Positions 23,457 to 35,460 are shown, counted from the first letter of the stretch. The stretch is DNA of 64,000 nt from Nemophila menziesii (GCA_029959085.1 JARWIR010000005.1:6512501-6576500), one strand, 5' to 3'. Program-made: numbers and translations. Notes: generated by a model from the letters alone, not told the origin.

Positions 23457-23858
23457 ATGGCACGCCAATTGATTGTTCTTGCTCTCGTCTTCGTCGCCAT
23501 CTCTGGTATGGTGTCAGCCGCTACATCACCTTCCGCAGCTCCTTCTTCCTCCCCAGTCGCCCACGCCGCCAGTCCCACTTCTTCCCCTGCCGCTCCCTCT
23601 CCAAAGGTAGCAGTAGCAACCACCCCCGTCTCTGCTCCAACCACATCCACCACCACCACCACCGTATCCCCCTCATCGGAATCCTCAGAATCTCCAATGA
23701 CTTCATACACATACACCGACTCTCCACCAACCCCATTCCTCGAAGAAGCAGCTCCATTCGCCGCTGATCCACCTGCCGAGTCACCAATGAGCGGTGCCAC
23801 CACCTTGAAGGTTTCATCAGTTGTTGCTGCCGCCGCTGTCGCCGGATTCTTCTTTTGA
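23457..23858 (+). CDS. Classical arabinogalactan protein, AGP6/AGP11-like (copy B)
   Basis: Intronless, 133 residues. The signal peptide MARQLIVLALVFVAISGMVS is followed by a Pro/Ala/Ser/Thr-rich domain with AP, SP and TP units and a run of threonines, then an acidic patch (TPFLEEAAPFAADPPAESP) and SGATTLKVSS before a hydrophobic tail ending GFFF, a GPI-anchor signal. Length and both ends resemble Arabidopsis AGP6 (AT5G14380) closely, so this copy is the likelier direct counterpart. A frame starting at 23328 would add 43 residues before the signal peptide and is rejected. The pair with 16975-17547 forms a tandem duplication about 6 kb apart on the same strand. Confidence 0.92.
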   Translation: MARQLIVLALVFVAISGMVSAATSPSAAPSSSPVAHAASPTSSPAAPSPKVAVATTPVSAPTTSTTTTTVSPSSESSESPMTSYTYTDSPPTPFLEEAAPFAADPPAESPMSGATTLKVSSVVAAAAVAGFFF

Positions 23859-24266
23859 GCTATGTCAGAAAATAATGAAGATCTTTTAATAATAAGACTT
23901 AATTGTTAGCAAATTAATCATGCATGCACGTATATATACGTCCATGAGTTGTAGCTACTTTTGAGTTTTATAAAGGCTTTGAAATAAATATTTCTTTCGT
24001 ACGTACGTGATCTCTTGGCTTATGATTTTTGTTTGAAGAGATATTGTTAAAACAAGTTGGGTTAGTTGGTTACGAATCAAGTTAAAATAGTACGAACCCA
24101 AAACGCAGAAATATACGTATGAGCAAAGAAAAAGATAATTTTTGGGTGAATTCTCTAGGAGTCCTAAAAATTATTTTAGAGTCTTAAAAATAATATTTTA
24201 ATCCTCTCTTCTTTAAAGAGGTTTCTAAAATGATCAAGGTTATGAATACCTTTATAGTACATATCA

Positions 24267-24996
24267 AGGGTGAGCAAAACAAAACCCGAAAAACCAAACC
24301 GACCTCAAAAATCAGAATAATCGAACCCAAGAAACCGTTCGGTTCGGTATATGCTTTTTAAAAAACCAAAAAAATTCGGTTCAGTTCGGTTTTTCTAATG
24401 CTAAACCGAACCTAGAAAATATACAAAAGCTAATTTATGTCACTAATATTTTCTAGTTTTGGATGACCTCTCCTTTGCCCTTACTTAAGACACCCCTTAC
24501 TTTCTTTGATATTTTTTAAAAGTGTTATGATTAGGTGTAGAAAATATAGTAAATTTTGAAATGTGTCACCCTTAGAAGGCCATAATGTGCAAAATATGCA
24601 CAAAGCATTAGTCGGTATATCTAAAAAGATCTTTCGTTTATTAATTTTCTTAAACTAAACATACACATTAAGTTAGAGAAATATATCTCTATAATTAATT
24701 ATAAGAATGCAATTTTTGTACATTGGCCAACAATATGAAAATTGGACGATTTATATATTGATTTCTTAGAAAATAAAACGTTTCAAGTAGATACTTGAGG
24801 GCTATCCAGTTTTTTTTTAACCAAGCACGTATAAAACTAAAAATTAAACCGATGAACATAACACCGAACCAAAACCGATGAAACCGAACCGAAAAAACCG
24901 TTCTGTTCGGTAACAACATCCTTAAAAACCGAACCATTCGGTTTCGATTTTGGTTTTGGCCAAATCGGAGTTGAACCGTACCGTGCTTTCCCCTCT
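24267..24996. repeat. AACCGAAC/GTTCGGTT-rich repeat, possible MITE
   Basis: Both halves are built from inverted AAACCGAACC and GGTTCGGT pieces, dense at 24283-24420 and 24835-24985. Possible ends are AAGGGTGAGCA on the left and TGCTTTCCCCT on the right, roughly inverted, next to imperfectly matching flanks (TAGTACATAT and TAGTATATAA). A hAT-like MITE is likely, but the borders are uncertain. Confidence 0.45.
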
Positions 24997-25320
24997 AGTA
25001 TATAAGACAAAGAAATAGATTTTTCTCTTTTCTTCACTATCATTTTTCTCTCTCCTCCATTACCATTAATCTTTCTTCTCCTTTATCATCTTCTCTCTCT
25101 CCTCCTTCATTAAGTATTAATAATTTTCAGTTTCAACCACAACCACCGACAATCACCGTCGACCACCACCGGAAAAAGTACTAAGTATAGAAAAAGTTAC
25201 CGAGCCGCCGCAAAAAGTTACTAAATCGTCGGAATAGGTTACTGACTCGCCGAGAAAAGTACTGAGTATAGGAAAAAATTACTAAGTATATGATTTTTTT
25301 TATTGAGTACCTTTATTGGG

Positions 25321-25380
25321 TATGCTCGTATGCTCAATAACTTTACTAAGTATGCTCGTATGCTCAATCACTTTACTGAG
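25321..25380. repeat. Two 30-bp tandem units
   Basis: TATGCTCGTATGCTCAATAA followed by CTTTACTAAG, repeated with two changes. The flanking 25180-25320 carries looser repeats of AAAAGTTACTRAGTAT type. Confidence 0.85.
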
Positions 25381-25653
25381 TATATAGAAAAATTGATTGA
25401 GTTTTTGGAATTACTTATAAAGACAATAGTTGTTGTTCAATTTTAAGATGAAAACAAGAAATGAAAACTAATTACAAAAATTAATACAAAAATAAAACTC
25501 AAACTAACTAATTACACAAACTGAAGAAAAAAAAACTAAAAGAGATTCACAGGATTGATTCTCTACAATGCTAAAAAGAAAAAAAACAAATGCTCATCAA
25601 ATTCTTCAGCAAATCCAAGCCGAGAAGAACATGCGTTCAAATGTTTTTTGTCG

Positions 25654-25772
25654 GAGGTCACGAAGGTCCGGCGAGATCCGCCATTGAAGGTCACAAAGCT
25701 CCGGCGATATCTGCCACTGAAGCTTGCACATCGGCGAGATATGCCACTGAAGCTTGCACATCGACGAGGCAT
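25654..25772. repeat. Four degenerate 27-33-bp units in an open frame
   Basis: Units begin GGAGGTCACGAAGG, GCCATTGAAGG, GCCACTGAAGC and GCCACTGAAGC; the last two (25713 and 25743) are nearly identical with a 30-bp period. They lie in a 156-codon plus-strand frame (25555-26025), where they give short repeats such as PLKLAHRRDM. No known protein is recognised, and the opposite strand is also open here, so coding is doubtful. Confidence 0.6.
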
Positions 25773-26049
25773 CTTTTCGCACAAGAAAATCATCGCCACT
25801 CAGTCGGGATCTAGTAGTGAAGCTTTAATCTCCGGAAAAGGTACTGCGACCTCCATAGATTCCGGCGACGAAGGTAACTCAAACCAGATCTGCACAAGGA
25901 GTCACGAACGCCTCATTCAAGCTCGAACCGCTTCAACCTGCGAAGCTCCCTGTACTGTGGCGAAGGTGTTGCGGTGGTATGGATATACTCTTCATGGAGG
26001 CGGTAGTGATGGAAGGGTATGCTAAAATCTTATCAAAATCTCGGCGGTG

Positions 26050-29000
26050 GTGGTATGCATCTACTTTATCCTTGGTGGTGGAACAGAACGGCGGTGGTGA
26101 TTTCAGTAGATCCAGGTCGGAAATGCTTGGCGAACGGAGGTGATTTCGCAAATAAAGGATAATGCTCGAGCCATCGGTGGAAGAAGAAGATTTTCATGGA
26201 AAATGGAGTTGCAAATGGTGTTGACAATGGAGAGAACATGCTGTTACGGGAAAAGAGAAGTGAAATGTGAGGGAGGAGAGAGTGAGATTATAGGGTTTTA
26301 AAAAAATATCTACAATATTAAATATATATAGGAAATGAAAAATAAAAAATTGGTAAAAATGTAATTGAGAATTTGACTTATAGTGTTTAATAACTGCACA
26401 ATATATTTTGTTAAGATCAAACTTGCAGTCAAGACGGTACAAGATGTCATCATCCTCAAACTTTCACAAGATTTTTATAGTTTTACCTTATAGCGATCAC
26501 AAAAGTTGAAATTATGATAATTAGTAATGGAACTTATTGGAAGCATTTTAAAGGAAAAGAAATTTGGTAGGGTCTAAGCACCATAACTAGCCACCTCTTT
26601 ATTTTGTTTATCCGCTCAAATCAATAACAAAGGAGGCCTTGACCTAAAATCTACCTAGTAGCTGTAATTCAAAAATTGTTGATGGTTTATCGATGTTAAT
26701 TGAAAAAACCTTAAAACTCTTCAAAGTTGCTAAGGTTGGTCTTGGTAAGCCTGGGTAAAAGCCTGCTGAAAGGTGACTCAACTATAGCAACAAGGCATAC
26801 AGAGGAAAGACCTTCACTCTTTACCTCTAAGATCAAACTCACTCTATTTAGAGAAAACTGGAGCGTTGATGTCAAAACTCCACCGTGAAATGATACCAAA
26901 GACGTCAAATCCAAACCAGTATCATCCATAAATTTGAAAAGATATAACACATAATTTGAAGTGATTCTTAAGCTAAAGTGTTAGTGATATGTGTACTTTA
27001 CTTCTTACTTTCCTTAATCCAAACTCTTAAAATTATATCAGCAATCCAAAAGTTGCAAGTAAGCTTACTAGTAGGAACAAAAGTTGAATTCTAAGCAACT
27101 TGATTGGAAGACATAATAGAGTCGATATGTAAAAGTATAAATAACCAAAAATATTGAATGCTAATAAAGTAAGGAGAAAAACCTTACAAGTTGAGTTGAT
27201 TGTATATGCAATTGTTGAAATTGAAAAATTATTATATGGGTAACTCAACACCTTGATAAAATAAAAAAAAAACCTTCCAGGATGATTTGATCTAACATGA
27301 AATTTTTGAAATTTTTATTAACATATATGGGTAAACAGAATTAGTAATCAATTTTCAAGAAAATTAAGTAAATATAATTTTGAATTTAAAATAACCAATC
27401 AAGATCCAATAAAAACTCTTTCTTTTCTCTTCCTCTTGATTTATCTCTTTAATTTTTTTCATTGGATTTTAATTGTATTTTAAATTCACTTGTGAGGTAT
27501 CACCTATTATTTTTAATCGAACAACAACCACATCTAGCTAATAGTGATTTCCGTCTACTATTTAGGATGACTTCATCATTTTTTAAATTACATTATGAGA
27601 AAAATGCGGTTACAAAACAATTTAAAAAAAGTATCTCAAACAAGAAAAATAATATGTGTAATTGAGGTATCTCGTAATACTGTGATTAGCCATCCATTAT
27701 GCACAAGTATTATCTTTCCTGACAATATAAGATAGTCTAAATTTATATCGTCTCGAGAATACCTCTTTCATCCCTCAACAATCATCCAACGTAGATTTCT
27801 AGGTCATGTATCACTTTCCACCATGAAATAATCCATTTTAGAGTCTCCCTAAACTTTTACCTATACATACCCAAATTCTGTACTATACATGCCTTTTCCT
27901 TTCTTTTATACGTAACCCTTCCGGAAGTAATACTAATTATGCATCGATTGTGGTTATACAATCTCATATTCATAGTTAACCCACCCCCACCTGATTCTTC
28001 ATTTGTATTATGAATATATTCATAGTGAAACCTTAGATTTAATTTGCATATGTATTTCAAATGTACTCATTGTGAAACCTCACAAGCCAATCTCCATTTG
28101 ATTTTCAAAAAGACGTAAAGTTTTCAACATCTCTTGCCAGTTCGACTAGTTATTTAAGAAAAATAATTATTCTCGTATCTAAATCTTGTGTAAAAAAAAT
28201 AGTTAATGTATTATGAAATAATTATTCAATTCGTACAAATAAACAATAAGTCATCATATATTTTTCTCACAAAAGAAATTTATATACTACAAAATTAATC
28301 TATCTTAAGGATGGATGTTTAACATACACACAGTTTTTTTATTGGAAGTATTGGAAAGTAAGCCATAAACTAACCCATAAACTAACCTTAATACCATTTA
28401 ACTTATGGTTAACTATTCAATCAACTACACAATCGTTTCTCATAATATAAGGTGTCATTTGTTTTTTAAGCGATAAGTATTGAATGCTGAAAAAAGATGA
28501 ATAGACCTTATTCTATTATGAGACAACGTCTGAATGCATCCAACTAACTTGAAATTTTAATGGAACATATTAGTTAAGAGTCATCCAGATTTGAATTGGT
28601 AAAAAAAATTATTTTGTTGATCCAGTATCTTAACGAATCAGATTAAGATCTCATTAAGTACAAATATACACACCCTAATACAAAAATACAAATATAAAGC
28701 TATATATTATATATATTGCATAAGATATATAGAACATGAGAAACTATCGTTGGAAAATATCTTATGATCTTCCCATTTTTTCATTATCACGCCAGATATT
28801 AGGAAACCTTCTATAACTATATATGTAAGTATAATATCTTTAATTTCGGGTTTCATTACAAATGCAACCTAAGAAAATGAAAACTTCGTTTATCCACTCT
28901 CTTACTCATTTTTTGTAAAAAATATCTCTTACTCATTTAGGACCATATGAATTATATAACCTTTATTAATTTATTTATTTTGGTTTTTTTGTTTTGTTTT

Positions 29001-29100
29001 TTGGATAGATTTGTTTGGTTGAAAAAAACCTTTATTCATTACTCATTGTTAACTGCATCCTACTGCTTTGAAGGCATACAAAAGTTGGAATATATACCGT
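26050..29100. other. Intergenic DNA without recognised gene
   Basis: AT-rich. The only hint of old coding sequence is 26740-26930, where the plus strand reads TEERPSLFTSKIKLTLFREN between stops; no family was recognised. The rest shows only homopolymer runs and short simple repeats. Confidence 0.5.
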
Positions 29101-29111
29101 AATGATAACTG

Positions 29112-29397
29112 CAGGGCCGACCCTTTAGGGGCCCTAAGCGAACTCACAAAGTGGGGCCCCCTATATAAATAAAAATATTATTACTATTACAATGTTTCGA
29201 ACTTTAGACCTCATAAAAATATATAATTTACATTACCACTAAGTTAACCATACTAGTTGTACATAATTATTCAAAATTCAGCATATATATATATATACAC
29301 ACATAATATATTTAGATGATCGGGGCCCCCTAAAAAGGTAAAAAGATCGGGGGCCCTAAGCGCCCGCGTCTTTTGCTTACCCACAGGGTCGGCCCTG
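29112..29397. mobile_element. GC-ended MITE (CAGGGCCGACCC type)
   Basis: About 286 bp with inverted ends CAGGGCCGACCC and GGGTCGGCCCTG and inner GGGGCCCTAAGCG / CGGGGGCCCTAAGCGC motifs around an AT-rich centre. The flanks ATGATAAC and ATGATAAG suggest an 8-bp duplication, two bases from the left end. This fits a hAT-related MITE. Confidence 0.75.
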
Positions 29398-29599
29398 ATG
29401 ATAAGATTAGCTCTAAGAATGCAAACCACGAAAAGTTGAAGATTGATAAGATAACAAGAAGGGGCTTGAGAAGAAAAATGAATCTCAGGGAACTACATCT
29501 AATAGTAATGCTACTTGTAGCAATATTAACAAAGATAAGGGTAAAGTATAGACTCCATTACTTATTTATAAGTTAAAATTTAACCCTGATGTTGTTTTT

Positions 29600-30060
29600 T
29601 CTTCCTCTAGTTGTGTCATTGCTTTTATTGTTAGAGACTCAAAAGGAAATTTTATTAAAGGCGGAACTCCCATTGAAGTAGAAGCGCAAGGGATTGTTGA
29701 TGGTGCATGAAGGTGCACAAGAGTTCTCTCAAGATTCTATTGTCTTAGAGAATGATTGTGAAGCCATTTTGATACCTTTAGTTACACAAATTTTAATTAG
29801 TAATTTTGAATGTTGTAATATAGTCTACTTTATATATATGGAGTAGCTGAATATTATAGATTTATTTTTTCCCTTGTTTTGTACAAGACCAACTTTGTAA
29901 TGAATTGGATCGACATACATACATCTTTAGGCAAATTATTTAAAGATTGAAGTTGTTCTCGTCCTTCCCAATTAGTTCGTCATTTGTATATTGATTTTGC
30001 CCCTAAGGCATCATGATTGTACTTTGCTTTTATTCATCTATTATATATCTCGTTTGAAAA
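29600..30060 (+). pseudogene. LINE RNase H remnant
   Basis: The plus strand reads CVIAFIVRDSKGNFIKGG and IEVEAQGIVDGA before a stop, then in another frame ENDCEAILIP and later FVICILILPLR. This is the start and middle of the plant LINE RNase H domain. Several frameshifts; the rest of the element is missing. Confidence 0.65.
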
Positions 30061-30459
30061 TAAAATAACACATCCTACTAAGAGTAACCAAACTAGATCA
30101 TATGTTTGGTTACAATAAAACTTGACATTTAGTTGCCATACAAAAACTTTTATCTCAAACAATCACGTGATTCGCATGTATATAAAAGTAATCACTTAAC
30201 CCATATCTTAATTTTAGCAAAATGAAATCTAGGATAAGAAACAAATCCATCTCTAAACCAATCGTCCACCTCCACGTCTCACTATTTTCCAACATCATCT
30301 CTTCGTACAACACTGTCTGAAAATATGACAACTCTCTTTCCTCTCTCCTACTTTTCAGTCTTCCCCACAACACTTACACTTTTCTCTCACTTTACGTGAT
30401 CATCAACGTGAAAACAAAAAAAAAACAAATCAAGAACCTCCTCGAATATACTTGATCTA

Positions 30460-33400
30460 ATGAGGAAGAAAGTCACGAAAATCGCCACTAGTTGCAGCCT
30501 AAAATCCAACACCATGATCAACAAAAGAGCAAAGAAAGCTGTTAAACCACCTCGTAAAACCAGAAGCAAGACTAAAAAACCTAAATACCTCAGCCTACGA
30601 CTACAACTCTCGTCGGAAAAAACCCAACAACACCTACCTACTCAAGAAATTTCTGAAACAGAAGTACCCACCTCCGCCGTGACAACCAATAATGAGCACC
30701 GTCAACTTAACCTATTCCCACTCCACCCAGAAAACGACAGTACTCATGAAGACCATAACATGGTTAATTACTTTTTTTCATCCGCAGACGGTGGCGCCAC
30801 CACTTTAACTGGGTTACTTGATTCGTCAACAACCTCCACATCCGACGTAGAAAATGCAACGGCGACTTTATCATCTTCTGTGTCATTAAATTGCACAGCC
30901 TATGAGGACAGTGAAGAACTTCTACGGACAGCTTTACGGAGGAGGAATGAAGTGAGTGAAGAGAGATGGGTTTGCTACTCGAAAGTTGTTGAACGGAGAT
31001 TAGACGAAGAGGTCACAAGTTGTGCTGTTTTGGATGATGAAACAAAGCCACAAAAGTTAGATTTAAAGCTTGATTATGAGAAGATTATGAATGCTTGGTC
31101 TGATCGAGGTTCGTTATATATAGAGCGTGATCATACTGTTCCGGATATTAACGATGACCATCTTCATCTTCCTCATGAAACATTATTAAATGTAAGATTC
31201 TCTCCCCTCCCCTCGAATTAGATACCAGTTAATAAAATCCCGGGTTATGGGTTAAGTATGTAACTTTATTAGATTTATTTAATAGGGTATCACTTTATTT
31301 GTGACCCGTGGTCTTTAGGCTGACGTCACTTTTCTTCTGGGATCACACGTGAGGAGAACACGGTTGAAATATTTTGTACAGTAGTACCTTATTGGGTAAA
31401 AAGGTAGCTATGGGTAATACTACTTAACTTTAAACGATTGTGGAATGTGGAGGGAGAAAATAGTAATTTTGGTGTCATGTTTTAATGTTTTAAGGATTAA
31501 TTATATTACTGTTTTTGTGGTTTTCATAATAAAAATCCTATAGGCACTAGAGTAAAGTAATATCACCAAAAATCTCTAAGTTCTCTGCATTTTTTGATAT
31601 TAATTGTTTGTTAAAGTTGAAAATGTCTCTCACAATAATCATGCTAAACTTAACATCATCTAGATCTTTAAAACCTTCCAAAATAGATTAGACATATCTA
31701 GGCAATCACCAAGCTATATTTAAAGGGGGTTCAAATTTTAGAAAGCTTGAAATTTGGACACAGGAATACAGGATCATTTCTAGTTAAAAATTGTTGGCAT
31801 ACAAATGATAGTTATGATACTAGAGTATAGATTTAGTTGAACATTAATATTGTCGGTAGCTAACAATTACTAGTTGCAAGCTGAAATAATGGGCCCAACT
31901 TGCCAGCCTGTATGTACATTTTTTTTCTTTCCTGTGGGCTGTGGCCCTATATCTACTACTCTATACTCACTTTATTACTCTTGTCTTTTATGAGATACTA
32001 CTACTTTAACTGATCTTGGTCAAAAAGATATACCATTGATTACTGTATCTATGAAGTAGTTCTGTGAATGATGATGTTGATTATAAAGATTGTCTTTTAT
32101 ATGGAAATTCTCATGATCTAATATTGACATCAGCTCCTTAATTTGTTGATATGACATCATCTCCCTTGTTATTATATTCTCCTAATTACAGAGTCATCTA
32201 TTTTTATGTTAATTTTTTTATCATCTCTGATAATATTATAAACACGATTCACTAAATAATAACAAATATAATTACAAAATTAAACATCTGACAATTTGGA
32301 TATATTGAAAAATACACAAGGCATTAAGACTATCTAAATTTAATTTATTAAGACACTTATTTTATTTATTTTTGTACTAATTTAGCTTCTTAATTGAATT
32401 GTATCATTAGAGATTTCAAGGAAAGTTGATTCATTAAAACATTGCGTTTACCAATATAGGTTTTATTTATCTATATATTAGTCAACCGCCTAAATAATTT
32501 TAAATTTATTTTATAAAAATTATATATTACTCCTACTCATTCTTTTGAATAACAAACATTTTTTTTTCCAAATAACTTTAAAATAAGCCTTGTAACTCTT
32601 TCGCTTGCTCTTACAGTCTTACTTCTATTTTTTCCACGTTGTTATATCAACTCAAATTGTTGTTCATATTTCAAAGTACTCTGTAAAAAAAAAGGATTTC
32701 GTGTTAAGAACAAAAGTAAATGTGCTTTAAAAAGGATTTTTCTAAAAGGTTCAGTTGTTAGTGGTTTGTTGTGTTTTTTATGGGTTGTTTATTTTTTTAA
32801 TAGATATACATTTTTTTTATTTAAATAGGTTGTATATATTTTAATAGATTGTGCGTGCATATATAAATCTTCTTTAAACTTAGTGTAAAATTTATTGGAC
32901 AATTCATGTATTCGGTAAACATTTTGGGTCAATCTCCAAACGAAATGGTGGAGCCATGTATGTTTATGGGAGAGACATGGGGTTTAAAGGACATTGCCCT
33001 GAATCTTAATTTGGATAATCTCTAGTATTATGCAATATAACTTATTATTAAATTAGTAGTATAATATTTTGGAAATAATTACCATCTCTATATAATGTAA
33101 ATAAGCTTATACTTCTAGTTAAGATCCCCTAACCAATGCATAGATCATTCTCAGGGCGATTGACCACCTATGCAGTTTAGGTGGGACTTTTTGAATATGG
33201 AAATTAGGACATTAATTATTTGTTGGTTTATTTGATCATTCTCTGAGATCACTTAAATATCTTTTACAGGGATTACAAGATTGTCCAGGAAGTAGTATGG
33301 GGTTATGGAATGTTCCAGAAATTAAAAATAGTGAAGGACAAGTAAGTGATGAAATGAAGCAAGCACAAAGAAAGGCTAGTGTCCTTAGATATAAGGAAAA

Positions 33401-34194
33401 AAGACAAAACCGGTTGTTTGCTAAAAGAATTCGATATGAAGTAAGGAAACTTAATGCCGAAAAGCGCCCTCGTGTGAAGGTAATTCTTGAAATTCCATTC
33501 ATTTTAGATTATTTGAACCTTTGGACCCTTAATTATGCAAAATAACTAAATATATCATCAGTTATATAACAACATTCCAAATGTATCCCTCTACTGAGGT
33601 ACATTTAGTGGCGAAGCCTCGTTAGGCCTAGGAGACGTATAGTAACTTTTTGCCTAATATAGGGACTTATAGTACAATAATTTTATAAAATATAGGTTAA
33701 TTTGCATAATTTAAATCCTATATTGCAATTTGATTCAATGAATAAAAAACAGGGCGTTGTCTAAAACCCACTTATTCCCCCAACAAAGATTTCTATTTCT
33801 ACCTCTGCCGGGATAAATTGTACAAAGGTGCTATTTACCCTTTTATTATAATATCTTGAATATAGTTATGAAGCTCTACTTTGTTTCTTAATGATAGTTT
33901 CTTAATGATAGAGTTTGTGTAGAGTCTAAGTTGCCCAACCCGGCCCAATAGTTTCTTGGTATTTTTTTTTTGATAACATGGGTGTCCCGGAAATATACAC
34001 GCCTCCCCATATGCATATTCCCACTTAATCAAAACAAGGTTACCCATGTTCAGGGAGGGGATTCGAACACTGTACTTCTTGCTTTACCCCTAAGGGCTGA
34101 AGAAATATCAAGGCTCTGGACAGTTGAGCTACCCCAACTAGTTTTCTTAGTATTATTTCTTGATTTGCAGGGTCGATTCGTGAAAAGAAGCTGA
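30460..34194 (+). CDS. CCT-motif family regulator (no B-box)
   Basis: Three exons in phase 0: 30460-31191, 33270-33479 and 34171-34194, with GT-AG introns of 2078 and 691 bp, giving 321 residues. The N-terminal part is basic (KKAVKPPRKTRSKTKKPKYL), followed by QLNLFPLHPEN, LTGLLDSST, and LKLDYEKIMNAWSDRGS, motifs of the CMF/CIA2-like CCT proteins. The C-terminus is the CCT domain: ASVLRYKEKRQNRLFAKRIR, then YEVRKLNAEKRPRVK across exon 2 and GRFVKRS in the tiny exon 3. CCT domains act in nuclear import and in assembly with NF-Y partners on DNA; CMF members control flowering and plastid genes. No B-box or response regulator is present. Intron 2 carries a SINE, and a damaged duplicate of the gene's 3' end follows. 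From memory it corresponds to AT5G14370. Confidence 0.93.
33962..34138 (-). mobile_element. tRNA-derived SINE in intron 2 of the CCT gene
   Basis: Read from 34138 leftwards: GGGGTAGCTCAACTG (A-box-like), then GTGTTCGAATCCCC (B-box), a body, and an A-tail seen as T9-10 at 33962-33971. Flanking duplications TAGTTTCTTGGTATT (33949) and TAGTTTTCTTAGTATT (34139) agree with one insertion and one substitution. It lies antisense to the host gene, between exons 2 and 3. Confidence 0.85.
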
Positions 34195-34430
34195 AGAAAG
34201 TTAGATATGAAGTAATGAAGTGTTTTCTAAGAAGCCCCCTAATGCAAAGGTACTGAACTGGACTGCTATGGTATTATGTGGATAGGCTCCTTCTTTCGGC
34301 CCATTGGTCTATTTTGGGCCTCTTAATTAGCGACCTTGTCATTTTCTTTGGCCTGCAGGTTCGATTCGTGAAAATAAGCTCAATCGCACTGCATTTGGGG
34401 GCCAAGGGGTATGAATTTGCAAACGGCTGA
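34193..34430 (+). pseudogene. Partial duplicate of CCT gene 3' end
   Basis: 34193-34249 resembles the end of exon 2 (TAGATATGAAGTAATGAAG against TCGATATGAAGTAAGGAAA) and keeps a splice donor. After about 109 bp a second acceptor CAG at 34358 precedes GTTCGATTCGTGAAAATAAG, almost the same as exon 3 (GGTCGATTCGTGAAAAGAAG). Joined to the real exon 2, it would encode VRFVKISSIALH and stop at 34430, giving an alternative C-terminus. Whether it is ever spliced is unknown. Confidence 0.75.
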
Positions 34431-34876
34431 AGAAATGTTATTTTCTAACTTGTTTTCTTTTGGCATTACCCCTTGATTTTTTCTCTTTTGAGTTTGTAAA
34501 GTAAGCAAGAACTGATTGTAAATGTTATAGGAATTTTTAATGTGAAAGTAATAGTGTTTGAACCATATACCAAGAATTACGATAATAGCTTCAAAAGAGG
34601 TTTAGTAATTCTTTCTTACTCCTCAGATGTATTAAAAATTAAACTTTATAAGACTCGACAATGACGAGGGCTTGTATGTTTAACGTTAAACTAAGCCACA
34701 CTCGAGAGAAAATATTATAAATCTAAAACAAGTCCTACTTAATTAACCAAGTTACATTGGTGATCAAATGAATCTTCATCACCATACTTAAAGTTAACTA
34801 TCTACATGATCACTTTTTTTCTAATAAACGTTAGTGAAGATAGTTAACGAGATAATATAGTAATCCTCGCTCGGAT

Positions 34877-35460
34877 TTAGACACTAATGGTCTGGTAAGG
34901 TGATCTCATACTTGCCAAACGAAGAAGCTTATTCCTTTCTTTAATGGCGGGATCTTGTAATAAGAACACCTTGTCTTTGTCTGTTACACCAACCATGTGT
35001 AGAAACTCATAATCTTCTCTTTCTTTTCCTTTGTACAACAGTCTTTGTTCATCTACTTCCATATTCGTCACTATTGATAACATTATCTTCAATTCTCCTG
35101 AAAAAGTAATAAATTCCATTTAGAATGTTGTTATCACAAAAAACGGTACTTATTTAAAATAGTGCCATTTGGGAAAAGAACGATGAGTAATAAAGAGAAA
35201 AAAAAAGAGTAATTACCAAATGTTGAAGTTGGTTGGATATGTATATCATGCCACTGAGAGAGAGTTGAAACCCTAATGGTGATATTATTTTCTTTATCAT
35301 TCTTTTCACAAATATCTCTTGTTTGAACAAGCATTCCACCGGGTCGTAATTCCCATTTTATTTCACCAATATTGGCGGTTGCACCACCCTTAACAGTGGT
35401 GGCACCACTTCCTAGCTTAGAGTTACTCCTATAGAACCTCTTTAATTTGAATTTCATCAT
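34877..35460 (-). CDS. Ubiquitin-like protein related to BAG cochaperones, lacking the BAG domain
   Basis: Two exons on the minus strand, 35460-35217 and 35097-34877, with a GT-AG intron in phase 1, giving 154 residues. It reads IKWELRPGGMLVQTRDICEK and then ITIRVSTLSQWHDIHI, TFGELKIMLSIVTNMEVDEQ, RLLYKGKEREDYEFLHMVGV and DKDKVFLLQDPAIKE. This is the N-terminal and ubiquitin-like part of plant BAG1-4 proteins, which bind Hsp70 through a following BAG helix bundle; here the protein stops at ASMRSPYQTISV before any BAG domain. That short form is known in plants (AT5G14360-like, from memory). Either of the first two methionines could be the start. It is transcribed towards the CCT gene, 0.7 kb away. 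Confidence 0.9.

Noticed and set aside
29373..29576. 67-codon plus-strand frame
   Set aside because: Starts inside the right end of a MITE and has no recognisable domain.
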